Source: Sunxiuqinia sp963677175 (GTDB lineage: Bacteria; Bacteroidota; Bacteroidia; Bacteroidales; Prolixibacteraceae). From it: DNA of 64,000 nucleotides. Location of the stretch: NCBI GenBank assembly GCA_963677175.2, contig CAXXES010000007.1:620001-684000 (forward strand), written 5' to 3'. This document shows, in pieces, positions 36,301-45,427 of the stretch; position 1 is the first letter of the stretch, and every line of letters begins with the position of its first letter. The notes under the pieces were generated by a model. It worked only from the letters and a program-made list of their open reading frames with translations. It was not told the origin of the DNA and ran no database searches. Both the position numbers and the translations under genes were made by a program.

Positions 36301-36463
36301 TCCCGTAAATTGCAAATGTGATGGCTTCCAAAATCGAGGACTTTCCACTGCCTACTGATCCGAAAATGCCAAAGAGATTTGCCGCAGTCAGTTTTGTAAA
36401 ATCGATGGTTTGCTTTTCCTGGTAGGAATATAAACCTTGTATGGTCAGTTGTATCGGTATCAT
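33383..36463 (-). CDS. sbcC: Exonuclease SbcCD, ATPase subunit SbcC
   Basis: 1026 aa. N-terminal Walker A (GSVGSGKSSILEAI), about 700 residues of coiled coil, a zinc hook near residue 511 (CPLCGSAHH), then the ABC signature TLSGGQTFQAALSLALALAD and Walker B FFFLDEGFGSLD. With SbcD it opens and trims DNA ends, hairpins and protein-blocked ends. Its start overlaps the sbcD stop by 4 bases. SbcCD attacks long palindromes, which is notable in a genome region so rich in hairpin repeats and arrays. Confidence 0.95.
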   Translation of the reverse strand: MIPIQLTIQGLYSYQEKQTIDFTKLTAANLFGIFGSVGSGKSSILEAITFAIYGKTDRLNLSGDNRNYNMMNLKSDELLIEYVFETGKHQTAYRAVVQGRRNSKRFDDVKKLDRSAYQREDNKWIPIEPDGLEKAIGLSYDNFKRTIIIPQGQFQEFLQLKDTARTQMMKELFSLEKFELYYKVTALESKNNARKQHLEGQLQQLGEVDPEQVKKYREQLGQLKKEMEEQALQLIKLQKQEGEWKRLQELNKKLADTGIALKQLQEKEPDYKKLEKIIADYELCVMQFKHLLESLQSSTKKIAQKEAQVQQDSEKLKKEEAGIRAIEKTLTEIKSAYEKREELKQKADELARLLKIRELAKKIAADQERLKNGRAVWKKTGEELEKLKEAKSKLETWLKLKKADLPDMAVLAHAKAWHVEEQNLSTQLQETDKQVRKYLEELSTIKQAIQKLLQDALFADFPEASDQQAAVKFLREKIEVIKSQIKSMEKEADELRLKSQLQAFAEGLQDGDPCPLCGSAHHPQVYSAENSHVAQQKLQELRVEREKGIDRINEQISLLNELDGQLKFVNRNHKEWGNKKEELQKKHKGHLTLFKWEKYRDAADLEKAFREAGDIQTSIKKKEEELDVQAKQQEKLARDKDRFQLEIEKINTALTVNQTELKTLQKQLKFIAPEQYEQKSIEEIGTEQQNLLQKHTRLEKQFSEQTNLLTDLRKQRDTLAGGLIANRKELEQEKETNRKLVTEINVQLEKSKFQTLDEVRHILVQQIDLENEKQKLASFKEQLVLIKRQQEQLQKEVGDRKYDLELHQKLTAEMAALNELSQQKHQEFGKLTELLKKLQKDLENQAALRKELEALNLRAENIRTMKSLFKGSGFVNYISSVYLQHLCNAANDRFFQLTRQKLSLEITPDNNFQVRDFMNGGKVRSVKTLSGGQTFQAALSLALALADNIQKITESNQNFFFLDEGFGSLDKESLSIVFDTLKSLRKENRIVGVISHVEEMQQEIDVHLRIENQDETGSLIHASWKE

Positions 36464-37683
36464 TGTTCGTTTTCGGCCAAAATTTCGGTAAATAAATTCA
36501 TCAGCTCTTTGTTGGGTTCCTGTCCTTTTTCGTGCTTGAAATAGTCACAGAAAAGCTCTTCCATGCTCCGGGTCAGATCAATCTTCTTTTGATTCGTACC
36601 GACCAAGTCCTCGGCATTGATTACTTCAGGGATGATCGCAACAATCCCGGAGTGAGCAGCACTCAACTGTTTTCGCTCCAGCGCCGTCAAAAAAGTGTCG
36701 GTCACCAGCGTCAGCTCAACCAAACAATCCTGATTTTCAACCAGCCACTGCAAGGCATCTTCCACCCCTTCGGCCCGTTTACGCCACAATTTCTTTCCTC
36801 CGGTCAGTTCTACTTCACGAACAGCTGCTATTTTCCCTGGTTCCACATCGACCAGTAAAACGTACTTTTTCTGATTGGCTTCGCTAAAACTGTACGACAA
36901 CGGACTTCCGCTGTAATAAACCGGACAAGGATTTGAATCTACCCGATGCATCCGGTGCAAGTGCCCCAGGGCCGTATACTGAACCTGTCCCGGAATATTC
37001 TCTGTAAAAATGGACTGAGCCCCTCCAACATGCAGAATTGGTTTTTCATCAACTGGTTCTTCGGGAGGCACCTCTCCTTTTCTAATCACAAAAAGATGTG
37101 AAACCAGCACATTGACCCCACTTCTATCACAAAATTGATCAGCCAATTCCTGCCATTTTTGCTGAAGGACAGTCCGCAATTCTTCTTCACTGTTCTCCAT
37201 CCCCAGGCAGGTTTTTAGGCGGTACTCATTGGCATAAGGAGTCAACAAAAGCCGCAGGGGAATTTCACTTTCCGGAAGCCGGAGTTCCAAAAAACCTTCA
37301 CTGCTCTGCAAAACTTTGAGTCCGGATTCCAACTCAAAGGGAGCCACATTGGAATTCGGGTAGCCGGCAAAAATTATCCCACACTCCCGGGCCAGCGGGT
37401 CGGGAGCCTCAATCCGATCAGGCGAGTCGTGGTTTCCGGCAATGGCAATCACCGGACGCCGCCCATTGTTCGTCAGCCGTTTCAATGCTTTATAGAATAA
37501 ATCAACTGCCTCGGTGGGCGGATTAAAGGTATCGAACAAGTCGCCGGCTACCAGCACGGCATCTACTTGTTCCCGTTCGGTTAACTCACAAATTTCCAGC
37601 AACACGGACTGTTGTTCTTCCATGCGTGAAAAATCATCAAGCCGTTTGCCAAGGTGCCAGTCGGAGGTATGGAGGAGTTTCAT
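36460..37683 (-). CDS. sbcD: Exonuclease SbcCD, nuclease subunit SbcD
   Basis: 407 aa. Metallophosphoesterase motifs HTSDWHLGK, LVAGDLFDTFNP, IAGNHDSPDRIE and ALGHLHRMHR are in order. It is the Mre11-like nuclease partner of SbcC and forms a coupled two-gene operon with it (ATGA-type overlap). Length is normal. Confidence 0.95.
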   Translation of the reverse strand: MKLLHTSDWHLGKRLDDFSRMEEQQSVLLEICELTEREQVDAVLVAGDLFDTFNPPTEAVDLFYKALKRLTNNGRRPVIAIAGNHDSPDRIEAPDPLARECGIIFAGYPNSNVAPFELESGLKVLQSSEGFLELRLPESEIPLRLLLTPYANEYRLKTCLGMENSEEELRTVLQQKWQELADQFCDRSGVNVLVSHLFVIRKGEVPPEEPVDEKPILHVGGAQSIFTENIPGQVQYTALGHLHRMHRVDSNPCPVYYSGSPLSYSFSEANQKKYVLLVDVEPGKIAAVREVELTGGKKLWRKRAEGVEDALQWLVENQDCLVELTLVTDTFLTALERKQLSAAHSGIVAIIPEVINAEDLVGTNQKKIDLTRSMEELFCDYFKHEKGQEPNKELMNLFTEILAENEQ

Positions 37684-37789
37684 AGGTAAAATTTAAATAT
37701 TTTCCACAATGATTCTTTTTTTGTTGTGTTGGATCATTCAGGATAGGTTTTTCAGGGTGTTGACAACAAACATCCTTGAAACAATGATA

Positions 37790-38090
37790 AAAAATAATTT
37801 TAAGAACGAGCCCCCAATCCTGAACCTTTTTTCGGTGTCGGACAAAAAAATCGAAGGCTTATACCGGAGAGCACATAAACAGCATCGGAGGCCTTTTACT
37901 GTTGCGGGAAGTAAAAGTTTGTGGGTGTTGATGTGAACGATAAGCATTTGAGTTCGGATACGAAAGACATACTCCGCGCAGATGGTGTGTACCTTTATAT
38001 TGATTCTAATAATCACAATCTGTTGGAACCCGGCGAGGGTTTATTTCGGTTTTGGTGTAATTTTAAGGGGCAAATAAGACACTACTCGGA
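37790..38090 (+). pseudogene. Decayed fragment resembling a CBM9-like carbohydrate-binding domain
   Basis: In the roughly 420-base gap after sbcD two plus-strand frames join into one sensible segment. Frame a ends PFTVAGSKSLWV, and frame b continues GVDVNDKHLSSDTKDI, LRADGVYLYIDSNNHN and LLEPGEGLFRFW. That order (FxVxxDxxxLYVxVxVxD then DGxxxYxDxxN then F) resembles secreted CBM9/DOMON-like domains. A one-base shift near 37920 separates the frames, and the end runs into the GH95 gene. There is no intact start or stop. Probably a relic of a PUL gene; the family call is tentative. Confidence 0.35.
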
Positions 38091-38104
38091 CTTCTTCTTT
38101 TCGT

Positions 38105-40522
38105 TCAATGCGGCAAGTTCAGACTCCCATCAAACCGATAAACTTGGTTTGGTTCCGTTGTTTCCAATTCGATCTCGTGGTCGCCGTATTTCAGGATGAG
38201 GGGATTGCCTAATTTCGACCGCAGTTCGACTCCGGTGAGTTGGTGTTGCTGCCAGGTCATGGAGATTTCAAATCCGCCACGGACAAGCAACCCACTCACC
38301 TGCCCATCCTGCCATTCCTCAGGAAGAGCCGGCAAAAGGCTGATGTTTCCAGCATGGCTCTGGAGCAGCATTTCCGCTATTCCGGCGGTTACTCCAAAGT
38401 TGGCATCCATCTGAAATGGCGGGTGTTGTCCAAATAAGTTTGGGGATGTGCTCTTCTTCAACACAGTATTCAAGCTCTCCCTGGCTTTTTCAGCTTCGTG
38501 TAGACGCGCATACTGACTGACCAGCCAGGCAGCACTCCATCCGGTATGTCCGCCTCCGTTTTCAATCCGGTAATCGAGCGATTTCTTCGCTGCAGCGGCC
38601 AATTCAGGCGTTTGCTCCACGGAGATCTGCGCTCCCGGATGGACAGCGAAAAGATGCGAAATGTGCCGGTGTCCGGGCTCTACTTCCGGAAATTCTTCCG
38701 CCCACTCCATCAGCCGGCCATCGGACCCAACCGCAGATCCGGCGAGCTGTTCCTTCGCCTCTGCCACCTGGCGGATCAACTCATTGTCGAAACTTAGCTC
38801 GCTCGATGCCATCAAAAAGTCGGTGAAAAGCTGCCAGATCACTTGCTGATCGTGAGCTGGCCCCATGCTAATCTGGCATTGGCTACCGTCGGGTGCGGTA
38901 AAGGTATTTTCGGGTGAAACAGCCGGCCCCGAAACCAATTTGCCGGAAACCGGGTCTTCAACCAGCCAGTCGAGGTAAAACCGGACGGAAGACTCCAGCA
39001 CCGGATACATGCGCTGCAAAAAATCATGATCGCCTGTAAACGCATAATGTTCCGCAATGTGCGTACTGATCCACGCTCCTGCTCCCGTGTGCATTCCCCA
39101 GCTGGCTGCCTCGCCTGGTGAGGTGTATCCCCAAGCATTGGTAATAGGATGAACCACCCATCCATCGAGTTCATACTGGGCCTGCGCAGTTTTGGTACCT
39201 GGTTCAACCAGCGATTCGATCAGGTCGAACAAGGGCAAGTGCATCTCAGAAAGGTTGGTGACTTCGGCCGGCCAGTAGTTCATCTCCACATTCACGTCGG
39301 TGTGGTAATCTCCATTCCAGGGCGTTTGAATTTTATTAGCCCAAATACCCTGCAAGTTAGCCGGCAGTGTTCCGGGGCGCGATGACGAAATCAGCAGGTA
39401 GCGGCCGTATTGAAACATCAGCTCAACCAGGTGCGGATCAGCGGCGTCTTGCTTAAATTGTTCGATACGCTCATCGGTAGCCACCGGAAGGACTTCATTG
39501 GGCGTCAAATCAAGGCTGACACGCTGAAAATAGTCCTGGTATTCGTTGGTATGCGCAGTCCGCAGTTCGTCGAAAGACCGGTTCACCACACGCTCAAGAT
39601 TTCTCCGGGTGATGGCCTCATAATCCCGTCCCTTGTAATCGGGATAGTCCAACACATGGTTGGTCGATGCGGAAAGAAACAGGGTTACTTCGTCGGCATT
39701 TTCAATTACCAGCTGATCATCCTGGTAGCGTACTTCACCGTTTTTACTTACCGCTTTGAGCCTGGCCATGTATTGTAAGCCATCGCTACCCTTTCCGTCC
39801 GAAAGCGCACCTTCCATCACCAGTTGCTCATCTTCGGCATACGTCTGGTAACGTTCGGGGCGGGTCATGGTGCAGGTGAATGAAATCTGTCCGGCCTGAT
39901 CTGCCGTAAAACGGGCAACCATCACCTGATCCGGGTAGCTGGTGAAAATTTCGCGTTGATAACCCACGCCGTCCTGCGTATACTGAACACGAACAACCGC
40001 CTCATCCAAATCCAGCTCACGATGGTAGTTCTCATAACCGGATTGTTTACCGTGATCGATCCACAGATCGCCTAAAGTTTGAAAACAGCCGAACGGAACT
40101 TCGGCCCCATTGCCATGGCCCGATCCGGACCCCTTACATACCATGGTCTGATTGGTCAGCTCGGTGGCCTCTTTGTATTTTCCTTCGAAAAGCAACTGCC
40201 TGATTTTGGGCAGCGCCGCCGCTGCTTCCGGGTTGTCATTGTCGGCAGGACTCCCCGACCACATACTTTCTTCGTTGAGCTGGATGCGCTCTTTATTGAC
40301 ATCGCCAAAAACCATTAACCCCAACGAACCGTTGCCTAATGGCAAGGCTTTCAGCCATTCCGGATCATCCTTCCAGCCACTGGGATCGTCGGCAACAGAA
40401 GCATCTGCAGGTTGATTGTACCAAAGTTGCAATGATGATCCCGACTCGGTACGCGTTGTACATAAAATTTGCATGGCAATCAGTGCCGTTAATACAAACA
40501 TTTTACTCTTTCTACAGATCAT
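38105..40522 (-). CDS. GH95 family alpha-L-fucosidase (or alpha-L-galactosidase)
   Basis: 805 aa with a secretion signal. Family-95 features are the opening LQLWYNQPA, WLKALPLGNGSLGLMVFG, then MNYWPAEVTNLSE (the Asn pair that activates water), AVSPENTF (acid Glu) and FQMDANFGVTAGIAEML (Asp). GH95 enzymes invert and release alpha-1,2-linked L-fucose, and some release L-galactose. As the last PUL gene next to an L-fucose catabolic operon, fucose is the likely product. It follows the GH2 gene by 26 bases. Confidence 0.93.
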   Translation of the reverse strand: MICRKSKMFVLTALIAMQILCTTRTESGSSLQLWYNQPADASVADDPSGWKDDPEWLKALPLGNGSLGLMVFGDVNKERIQLNEESMWSGSPADNDNPEAAAALPKIRQLLFEGKYKEATELTNQTMVCKGSGSGHGNGAEVPFGCFQTLGDLWIDHGKQSGYENYHRELDLDEAVVRVQYTQDGVGYQREIFTSYPDQVMVARFTADQAGQISFTCTMTRPERYQTYAEDEQLVMEGALSDGKGSDGLQYMARLKAVSKNGEVRYQDDQLVIENADEVTLFLSASTNHVLDYPDYKGRDYEAITRRNLERVVNRSFDELRTAHTNEYQDYFQRVSLDLTPNEVLPVATDERIEQFKQDAADPHLVELMFQYGRYLLISSSRPGTLPANLQGIWANKIQTPWNGDYHTDVNVEMNYWPAEVTNLSEMHLPLFDLIESLVEPGTKTAQAQYELDGWVVHPITNAWGYTSPGEAASWGMHTGAGAWISTHIAEHYAFTGDHDFLQRMYPVLESSVRFYLDWLVEDPVSGKLVSGPAVSPENTFTAPDGSQCQISMGPAHDQQVIWQLFTDFLMASSELSFDNELIRQVAEAKEQLAGSAVGSDGRLMEWAEEFPEVEPGHRHISHLFAVHPGAQISVEQTPELAAAAKKSLDYRIENGGGHTGWSAAWLVSQYARLHEAEKARESLNTVLKKSTSPNLFGQHPPFQMDANFGVTAGIAEMLLQSHAGNISLLPALPEEWQDGQVSGLLVRGGFEISMTWQQHQLTGVELRSKLGNPLILKYGDHEIELETTEPNQVYRFDGSLNLPH

Positions 40523-40548
40523 ATTTGTTGGTTTTTATCAAAAAAGTA

Positions 40549-43500
40549 CTACCTCGTCACATATTCAAGAATGTATCCATACGAATAGGGACGGTTGCCA
40601 TCAATGGTGTATTTACTCAAAGTTTGCGCTCCCCACGAGTCGTTACCACCCACTCCTTTAATGGTTAAATCCAGATTCAAATTAATGAAATTGCGGTCAG
40701 GAAGGTCATGTGGATGCCCGGCCTTTTCCAAATCTTCTTCGGTGTATGGCCATGCCCTGAAACACAGCGGTTGGAGCCCGGAAATTTTTATGCCGCCAAT
40801 ATTGTTGCCAAGGAAAACCCAACGCGTATCACACCTGTTGGCATTATCTTGCGGAACAATATAGCTGGTTATAAAATCATCCATGCTTTTATAATAAGTT
40901 CCCAAGAAAGCCGCTGTCATTCGATCTGGATAGTTTTCGAAATCCCCCCGTCCATACCACGCTATTTGGCTCATATCCCGTTGTACGCGCATTCTCATCC
41001 CGAACTTAGGCATTAACGGGATCTCCTTATTTTCGGGCTTATAGAAAGCCTCAACCTGTAACAGACCTTGACCGTTCACCTGATATTTCAACTCATATTT
41101 TGCGCCTATTGCAGGTAAAGACATCGCTATCTTCACTGTAACAATGCCTTCCTGACTATTGACATTCACGTCATTAATCACTCGGGTTTCGCCTGCATTC
41201 CGCCAGGCGCCCAAGCGGGTTTCATAATTATTCCGCTTCTGGTTATCGTTCGGGGGCTTCCAGAAATAGGGTTCCAGATCTCCCTTTAACAATTCATTCC
41301 CGTTAACCATCCAGCTGGTCAATGCCCCGGTAGTTCCGCTTATTTTAAATATTCCTGAACCACCCGTAATTTCAATGCCTTCGGAGGTGTTTTGAAATGA
41401 TACGGCTCCTCCTGCTGCGGTCAAGCATTCCACTTCAGTCGATTGAAGTAAAAACTGCTCCCGGGCAATTGCAAAACCTTTATCGGCCCATAAGGTATTT
41501 TCTTTTAACCGGGTGTAAACATTCAAATAAATTTCGCCCGAGGATGATGGAATGTCAGGGAGATGCAGGGTACTACCTGAAGAGACCCGGAGTTGCCCGT
41601 TATGAACAAGCTGTCCGTTAACTAACCACTCAAACGTATAATCAAATTCTTTTAGCTCCGTAAAACGATATTTGTTTTTAAGGCGGACCTTGTTATTATT
41701 CACCAAGTCAAAATCAATATACTGGTATACTTTCTGAACCTCGTAGTAATGAGGGTGTGGTGTCCGGTCGGGAGCAATCATACCGTTGATACAAAATGCG
41801 CCGTCGTTTGGACTATCGCTAAAATCACCGCCATATGCCCAAAATTCATTGGATTTCAATTGAACCGCAGCAGGATTATCGCCATAGCTTGGAGGAGAAC
41901 CATCCTTTCTTGTTGCAATACCTTGGTCAACCCAGTCCCATATTGCTCCTCCAAGCAAACCTTCATCCGCTTCAATAACCTCCCAGAATTCTTTTAAATT
42001 TCCCAGCGAGTTGCCCATGGCGTGAGCATATTCGCGCATAAAAACAGGTCTGCCAGACACTTCTTGTCCCAGTTTCATCAACTTTTCCGGGCTCAGGTAT
42101 CCATCGTCGTACACATCGGATACAGATCTGTCGGAATCGCAATAAACCGGACGGGAAGGATCCAATGAACGCACCGTATCGGCCATTGCCTTTAAGTTCA
42201 TGCCTTTTCCTCCTTCGTTGCCTATTGACCAAAATATGACGCATGGATGGTTCTTATCGCGCTGGACCAAAGAAACTGCCCGGTCAACATGCGCAATCAT
42301 CCAATCCGGGTTATCACCCAATTCCGTGTTGCCAATTCCGTAACCGTGGGTTTCCTGGTTTGCTTCGTCCATAACATAGAAACCGTACTTATCGCACAAC
42401 TCATAAAACAACGGATCATTGGGATAATGGGCTGTCCGAATCATATTGATGTTTGCCTGCTTCATCAATTGGAGATCTTTCTCCAGAGTCTCCCGGTCAA
42501 CCAAACGTCCTGTCCGGGGATGGTGTTCGTGCCGGTTTACACCTTTTAGTTTTATTGGTTCTCCATTTATCTTAAGTATCTCTCCTGAAATTTCTATTTT
42601 CCTCACACCCAAATGACATGATAAAACCTCCTGCGCCCCTTGGGCATCGCGTAGTGTGATGCTGACATCATAAAGACCCGGCTTCTCGGCCGACCACAGA
42701 GCAGGGTTGTTCAATAGCCCCGACAAAGAAATGCGCTGGGTAGACCATGCTTTAATCGGATCAATTTTTTTTACGAAGTTCTTTTTCACCAGCTCACCGT
42801 CCCGATCCAATCCTGTCAAAACAACTTCAGCCTCGATATTTTTCGCGATTTTTTTCGTTTGGTTCCGAATCCACAAAGTTGCATCCACTTCTGCTGTTCG
42901 AAAATCATCCGAAACATCGGCACTTATTGTATAATCCTGAATATTTATTTGGGGGCGCACCCATAATTCAACGGGTCTGAAAATGCCGCTAAGCCTCCAC
43001 ATGTCCTGGTCTTCCAGGTAGCTCCCGTCGCTCCAGCGATAAACCTCAACGGCCAGGCTGTTTTCACCCGGCCTTACAAAATCAGTCACTTCAAATTCCG
43101 CCGGCGACATTGAGTTCTGACTATATCCGACCTTTGTACCGTTTACCCATACATACATAGCCGACTTGACACCTTCGAAATGCAGATACAAACGTTTATT
43201 CAACATATCGGGCGAAACACGAAAACTTGAGATATAGGAACCTACGGGGTTTCGGTTTTCATAGCTATCGTATTCTTTGGGAGGTTCACTGGTGACCCTT
43301 GGCTGATCTTTTTGATACGGAGGTGCAATATTCGTATAGATCGGCCTACCATAGCCTTGCAACTGCCAGGCACCGGGAACCACAAGATTATCCCAGCTTC
43401 CACTGTCGAAGCTAGGTTTATAAAAATCTGCGGGTCTGCTCCAGGGGTTTGGCGACCAATGAAACTTCCATTTCCCATTCAGGGAATAGATTTCCTTACA

Positions 43501-43650
43501 TTCCGCTTTTTTCGATGGCAAAATTAATGTACTGTGATACGCTTCTTTATTAATTCCAACAACAGCAGGGTTCTCCCAATCAGGTGGCGTTTGGGCATTT
43601 AGGAAACATCCATATAATGAAACGAGTAAGGTGTAAATTATTTTTTTCAT
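40549..43650 (-). CDS. GH2 beta-galactosidase, LacZ type, secreted
   Basis: 1033 aa with a signal peptide ending FLNAQ. Jelly-roll, two immunoglobulin-like domains, the TIM barrel and a C-terminal beta-gal small chain (domain 5) follow in order. The acid/base Glu lies in FWSIGNEGGKGMN and the nucleophile in REYAHAMGNS; RHEHHPRTGR and the W-rich IWDWVDQG are also present. It should remove terminal beta-galactose from the imported or surface-bound oligosaccharide. It lies between the propeller glycosidase and GH95 genes of the PUL. Confidence 0.93.
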   Translation of the reverse strand: MKKIIYTLLVSLYGCFLNAQTPPDWENPAVVGINKEAYHSTLILPSKKAECKEIYSLNGKWKFHWSPNPWSRPADFYKPSFDSGSWDNLVVPGAWQLQGYGRPIYTNIAPPYQKDQPRVTSEPPKEYDSYENRNPVGSYISSFRVSPDMLNKRLYLHFEGVKSAMYVWVNGTKVGYSQNSMSPAEFEVTDFVRPGENSLAVEVYRWSDGSYLEDQDMWRLSGIFRPVELWVRPQINIQDYTISADVSDDFRTAEVDATLWIRNQTKKIAKNIEAEVVLTGLDRDGELVKKNFVKKIDPIKAWSTQRISLSGLLNNPALWSAEKPGLYDVSITLRDAQGAQEVLSCHLGVRKIEISGEILKINGEPIKLKGVNRHEHHPRTGRLVDRETLEKDLQLMKQANINMIRTAHYPNDPLFYELCDKYGFYVMDEANQETHGYGIGNTELGDNPDWMIAHVDRAVSLVQRDKNHPCVIFWSIGNEGGKGMNLKAMADTVRSLDPSRPVYCDSDRSVSDVYDDGYLSPEKLMKLGQEVSGRPVFMREYAHAMGNSLGNLKEFWEVIEADEGLLGGAIWDWVDQGIATRKDGSPPSYGDNPAAVQLKSNEFWAYGGDFSDSPNDGAFCINGMIAPDRTPHPHYYEVQKVYQYIDFDLVNNNKVRLKNKYRFTELKEFDYTFEWLVNGQLVHNGQLRVSSGSTLHLPDIPSSSGEIYLNVYTRLKENTLWADKGFAIAREQFLLQSTEVECLTAAGGAVSFQNTSEGIEITGGSGIFKISGTTGALTSWMVNGNELLKGDLEPYFWKPPNDNQKRNNYETRLGAWRNAGETRVINDVNVNSQEGIVTVKIAMSLPAIGAKYELKYQVNGQGLLQVEAFYKPENKEIPLMPKFGMRMRVQRDMSQIAWYGRGDFENYPDRMTAAFLGTYYKSMDDFITSYIVPQDNANRCDTRWVFLGNNIGGIKISGLQPLCFRAWPYTEEDLEKAGHPHDLPDRNFINLNLDLTIKGVGGNDSWGAQTLSKYTIDGNRPYSYGYILEYVTR

Positions 43651-43679
43651 CCGGTGTTCGACTTGATTGATGTTATAGT

Positions 43680-45350
43680 TTATTGTTCGGATTCTTCCTT
43701 CACTTTCTTTCTCAAGCTAAATGTGGACAGTTCTTTGTCTCCGGAGTAAATTGTCACAATAAAGTCGTACTCCTTCTCTTTCTCAAACGCAACGATGCAG
43801 GGTACTGTCAACTCTGTTTTTTCATATGGCTGCAACGACGGCACTTGTCCCGAAGCAACTCTCGCCGTATTATCGCCCGCGCTGCATTCTATTTTTACTG
43901 ATACATCTCTGGAAGCTACTTGCCCAAAGTTTTGTATTTCGAGCTTGCATGCCCAAGCGTTATTCTGATCTTCAAATACCGGAGCACGAGCCGAAAGTAT
44001 CGGTTCCAGGTAGTCAATATAAGGCAAACGGGCGTAGCCATACAACAGTTGTCCCTGGCTGGTTTTACCCAACAATTTGGCCACAAAATTATCCTCCGAC
44101 AGTCCGTTTCCCGCTCCTTCGAATACGAGGATCAAGTCATTGCCTGATTTTTCGGTTCGAATCAGTTTGCTACCCCGTCCAAAGTTAACTTCTTCGGAAG
44201 CTCCAAAATGCAAGGAGCTTAAATCCATATCGGCATGAGGATCAAATCCTTCTTCGGACTGAACTAGAAGCCGGATTTCAGGCGTTTCCGGTCCGATCTT
44301 CCCTTCATTCAGAATCGTGATGAGCTTGCCAACCGTTAAGGGAATACTGATATTTTTTGAACTGTGCCGATCGTTGGGCTTATCCTCGCCTTTCAAGGTG
44401 TCGATCACCGCAAAGTTAGCCTGCACGGCCCTTCCGTACTGATCTTGCAGCATTTTGATCCGTTCGTACTTAAACCAATACTCTGCGGTACCATCCTCGT
44501 AGTTGGTAATGCCCGGAATGTAAGCTTCGCCCGGATCAACTTTCCAGTGAATCCCATCTTTTGATCGCAAGTAATAAGCGATACGGCCATACCAGTCATT
44601 GACAATCATGTGGTATTGAATGTTGGTTTTCCATATAACCGGATCTTCAAAACGCCCATCAACATCGGGATAGACCCGCTGGTCCGTGACCTGGTGATAT
44701 GAAGAAACACCATCTTTGCTAAACCAAATTCCGCCACCGCGGCACACCATGATAAATGAACCGTCTTCGCGCCTGGCAAACGACAGGTTGGAAAGCCCCT
44801 CGATAATGGGCCGGTCGCGATTGTCAAATTCAAATTTGTTGTAACTCCAGGCCCCCTCCATACTTTCAGAAATATAATAACCGTCAATCACATACACGAC
44901 GATCCGGCCATCTTTCAGGCGAAAAGCTTCGGGATTATGTCCTTTGCCAATGGTTGCCTCAACATGGTAGGGGCCAACCGGGTTGTCCGACTTGGCTGTA
45001 ACCACAATGGAATTAGGCCATTCGCCATGTCCCTTGGGAGAATCTTCGCGCCAGCGGCAAACAAAAAGATGGTAGTTGCCATCCTCTCCTTTTAGCACGT
45101 TGCCGCCCCAGTAGGACCATTCGCGATCCTCAATGCCATTGTCGGTATAGCGGGGAACGACATTTTGGGCTCCCCAGGTATCGTCCGCTAATTCTCCAAC
45201 GACAGGGATTGGGAGAAAGCGATCCATAAAGCGGCCACCATCGACTAAACCACTCCATTCGGCAGGTTGCTCAAATTGCGCATGAGACTGCCAGAACACC
45301 CCGATAAAAACAATAAGAAAGTAGATTTTTAACATGATCTTTTTTTGCAT
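43680..45350 (-). CDS. Five-bladed-propeller glycosidase-like protein with C-terminal beta domain
   Basis: 556 aa with a signal peptide ending QSHAQ. The N-terminal 330 residues read as a GH43/GH117-type five-bladed propeller: WSYWGGNVLKGEDGNYHLFV, GKGHNPEAFRLKDGRIVVYV, FEDPVIWKTNIQYHMIVNDW and ISESMEGAW. The last 100 residues resemble an immunoglobulin-like beta domain. I cannot place it in a specific GH family with certainty. It is the first enzyme gene after the susD terminator and probably attacks a linkage of the PUL substrate. Confidence 0.65.
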   Translation of the reverse strand: MQKKIMLKIYFLIVFIGVFWQSHAQFEQPAEWSGLVDGGRFMDRFLPIPVVGELADDTWGAQNVVPRYTDNGIEDREWSYWGGNVLKGEDGNYHLFVCRWREDSPKGHGEWPNSIVVTAKSDNPVGPYHVEATIGKGHNPEAFRLKDGRIVVYVIDGYYISESMEGAWSYNKFEFDNRDRPIIEGLSNLSFARREDGSFIMVCRGGGIWFSKDGVSSYHQVTDQRVYPDVDGRFEDPVIWKTNIQYHMIVNDWYGRIAYYLRSKDGIHWKVDPGEAYIPGITNYEDGTAEYWFKYERIKMLQDQYGRAVQANFAVIDTLKGEDKPNDRHSSKNISIPLTVGKLITILNEGKIGPETPEIRLLVQSEEGFDPHADMDLSSLHFGASEEVNFGRGSKLIRTEKSGNDLILVFEGAGNGLSEDNFVAKLLGKTSQGQLLYGYARLPYIDYLEPILSARAPVFEDQNNAWACKLEIQNFGQVASRDVSVKIECSAGDNTARVASGQVPSLQPYEKTELTVPCIVAFEKEKEYDFIVTIYSGDKELSTFSLRKKVKEESEQ

Positions 45351-45372
45351 ATTAAGCCTGTTGAAAATAGAA

Positions 45373-45415
45373 GAAAAAAATGAGAGACGAAAACGATTTT
45401 CATTCTCGTCTCTCC
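45373..45415 (-). terminator. Terminator between susD and the enzyme genes
   Basis: On the minus strand GAGAGACGA pairs with TCGTCTCTC around an AT-rich loop, followed by ATTTTTTTC. It lies 13 bases after the SusD stop. Partial stopping here would give more SusCD than enzyme mRNA. Confidence 0.8.
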
Positions 45416-45427
45416 TTATTTTACTGA

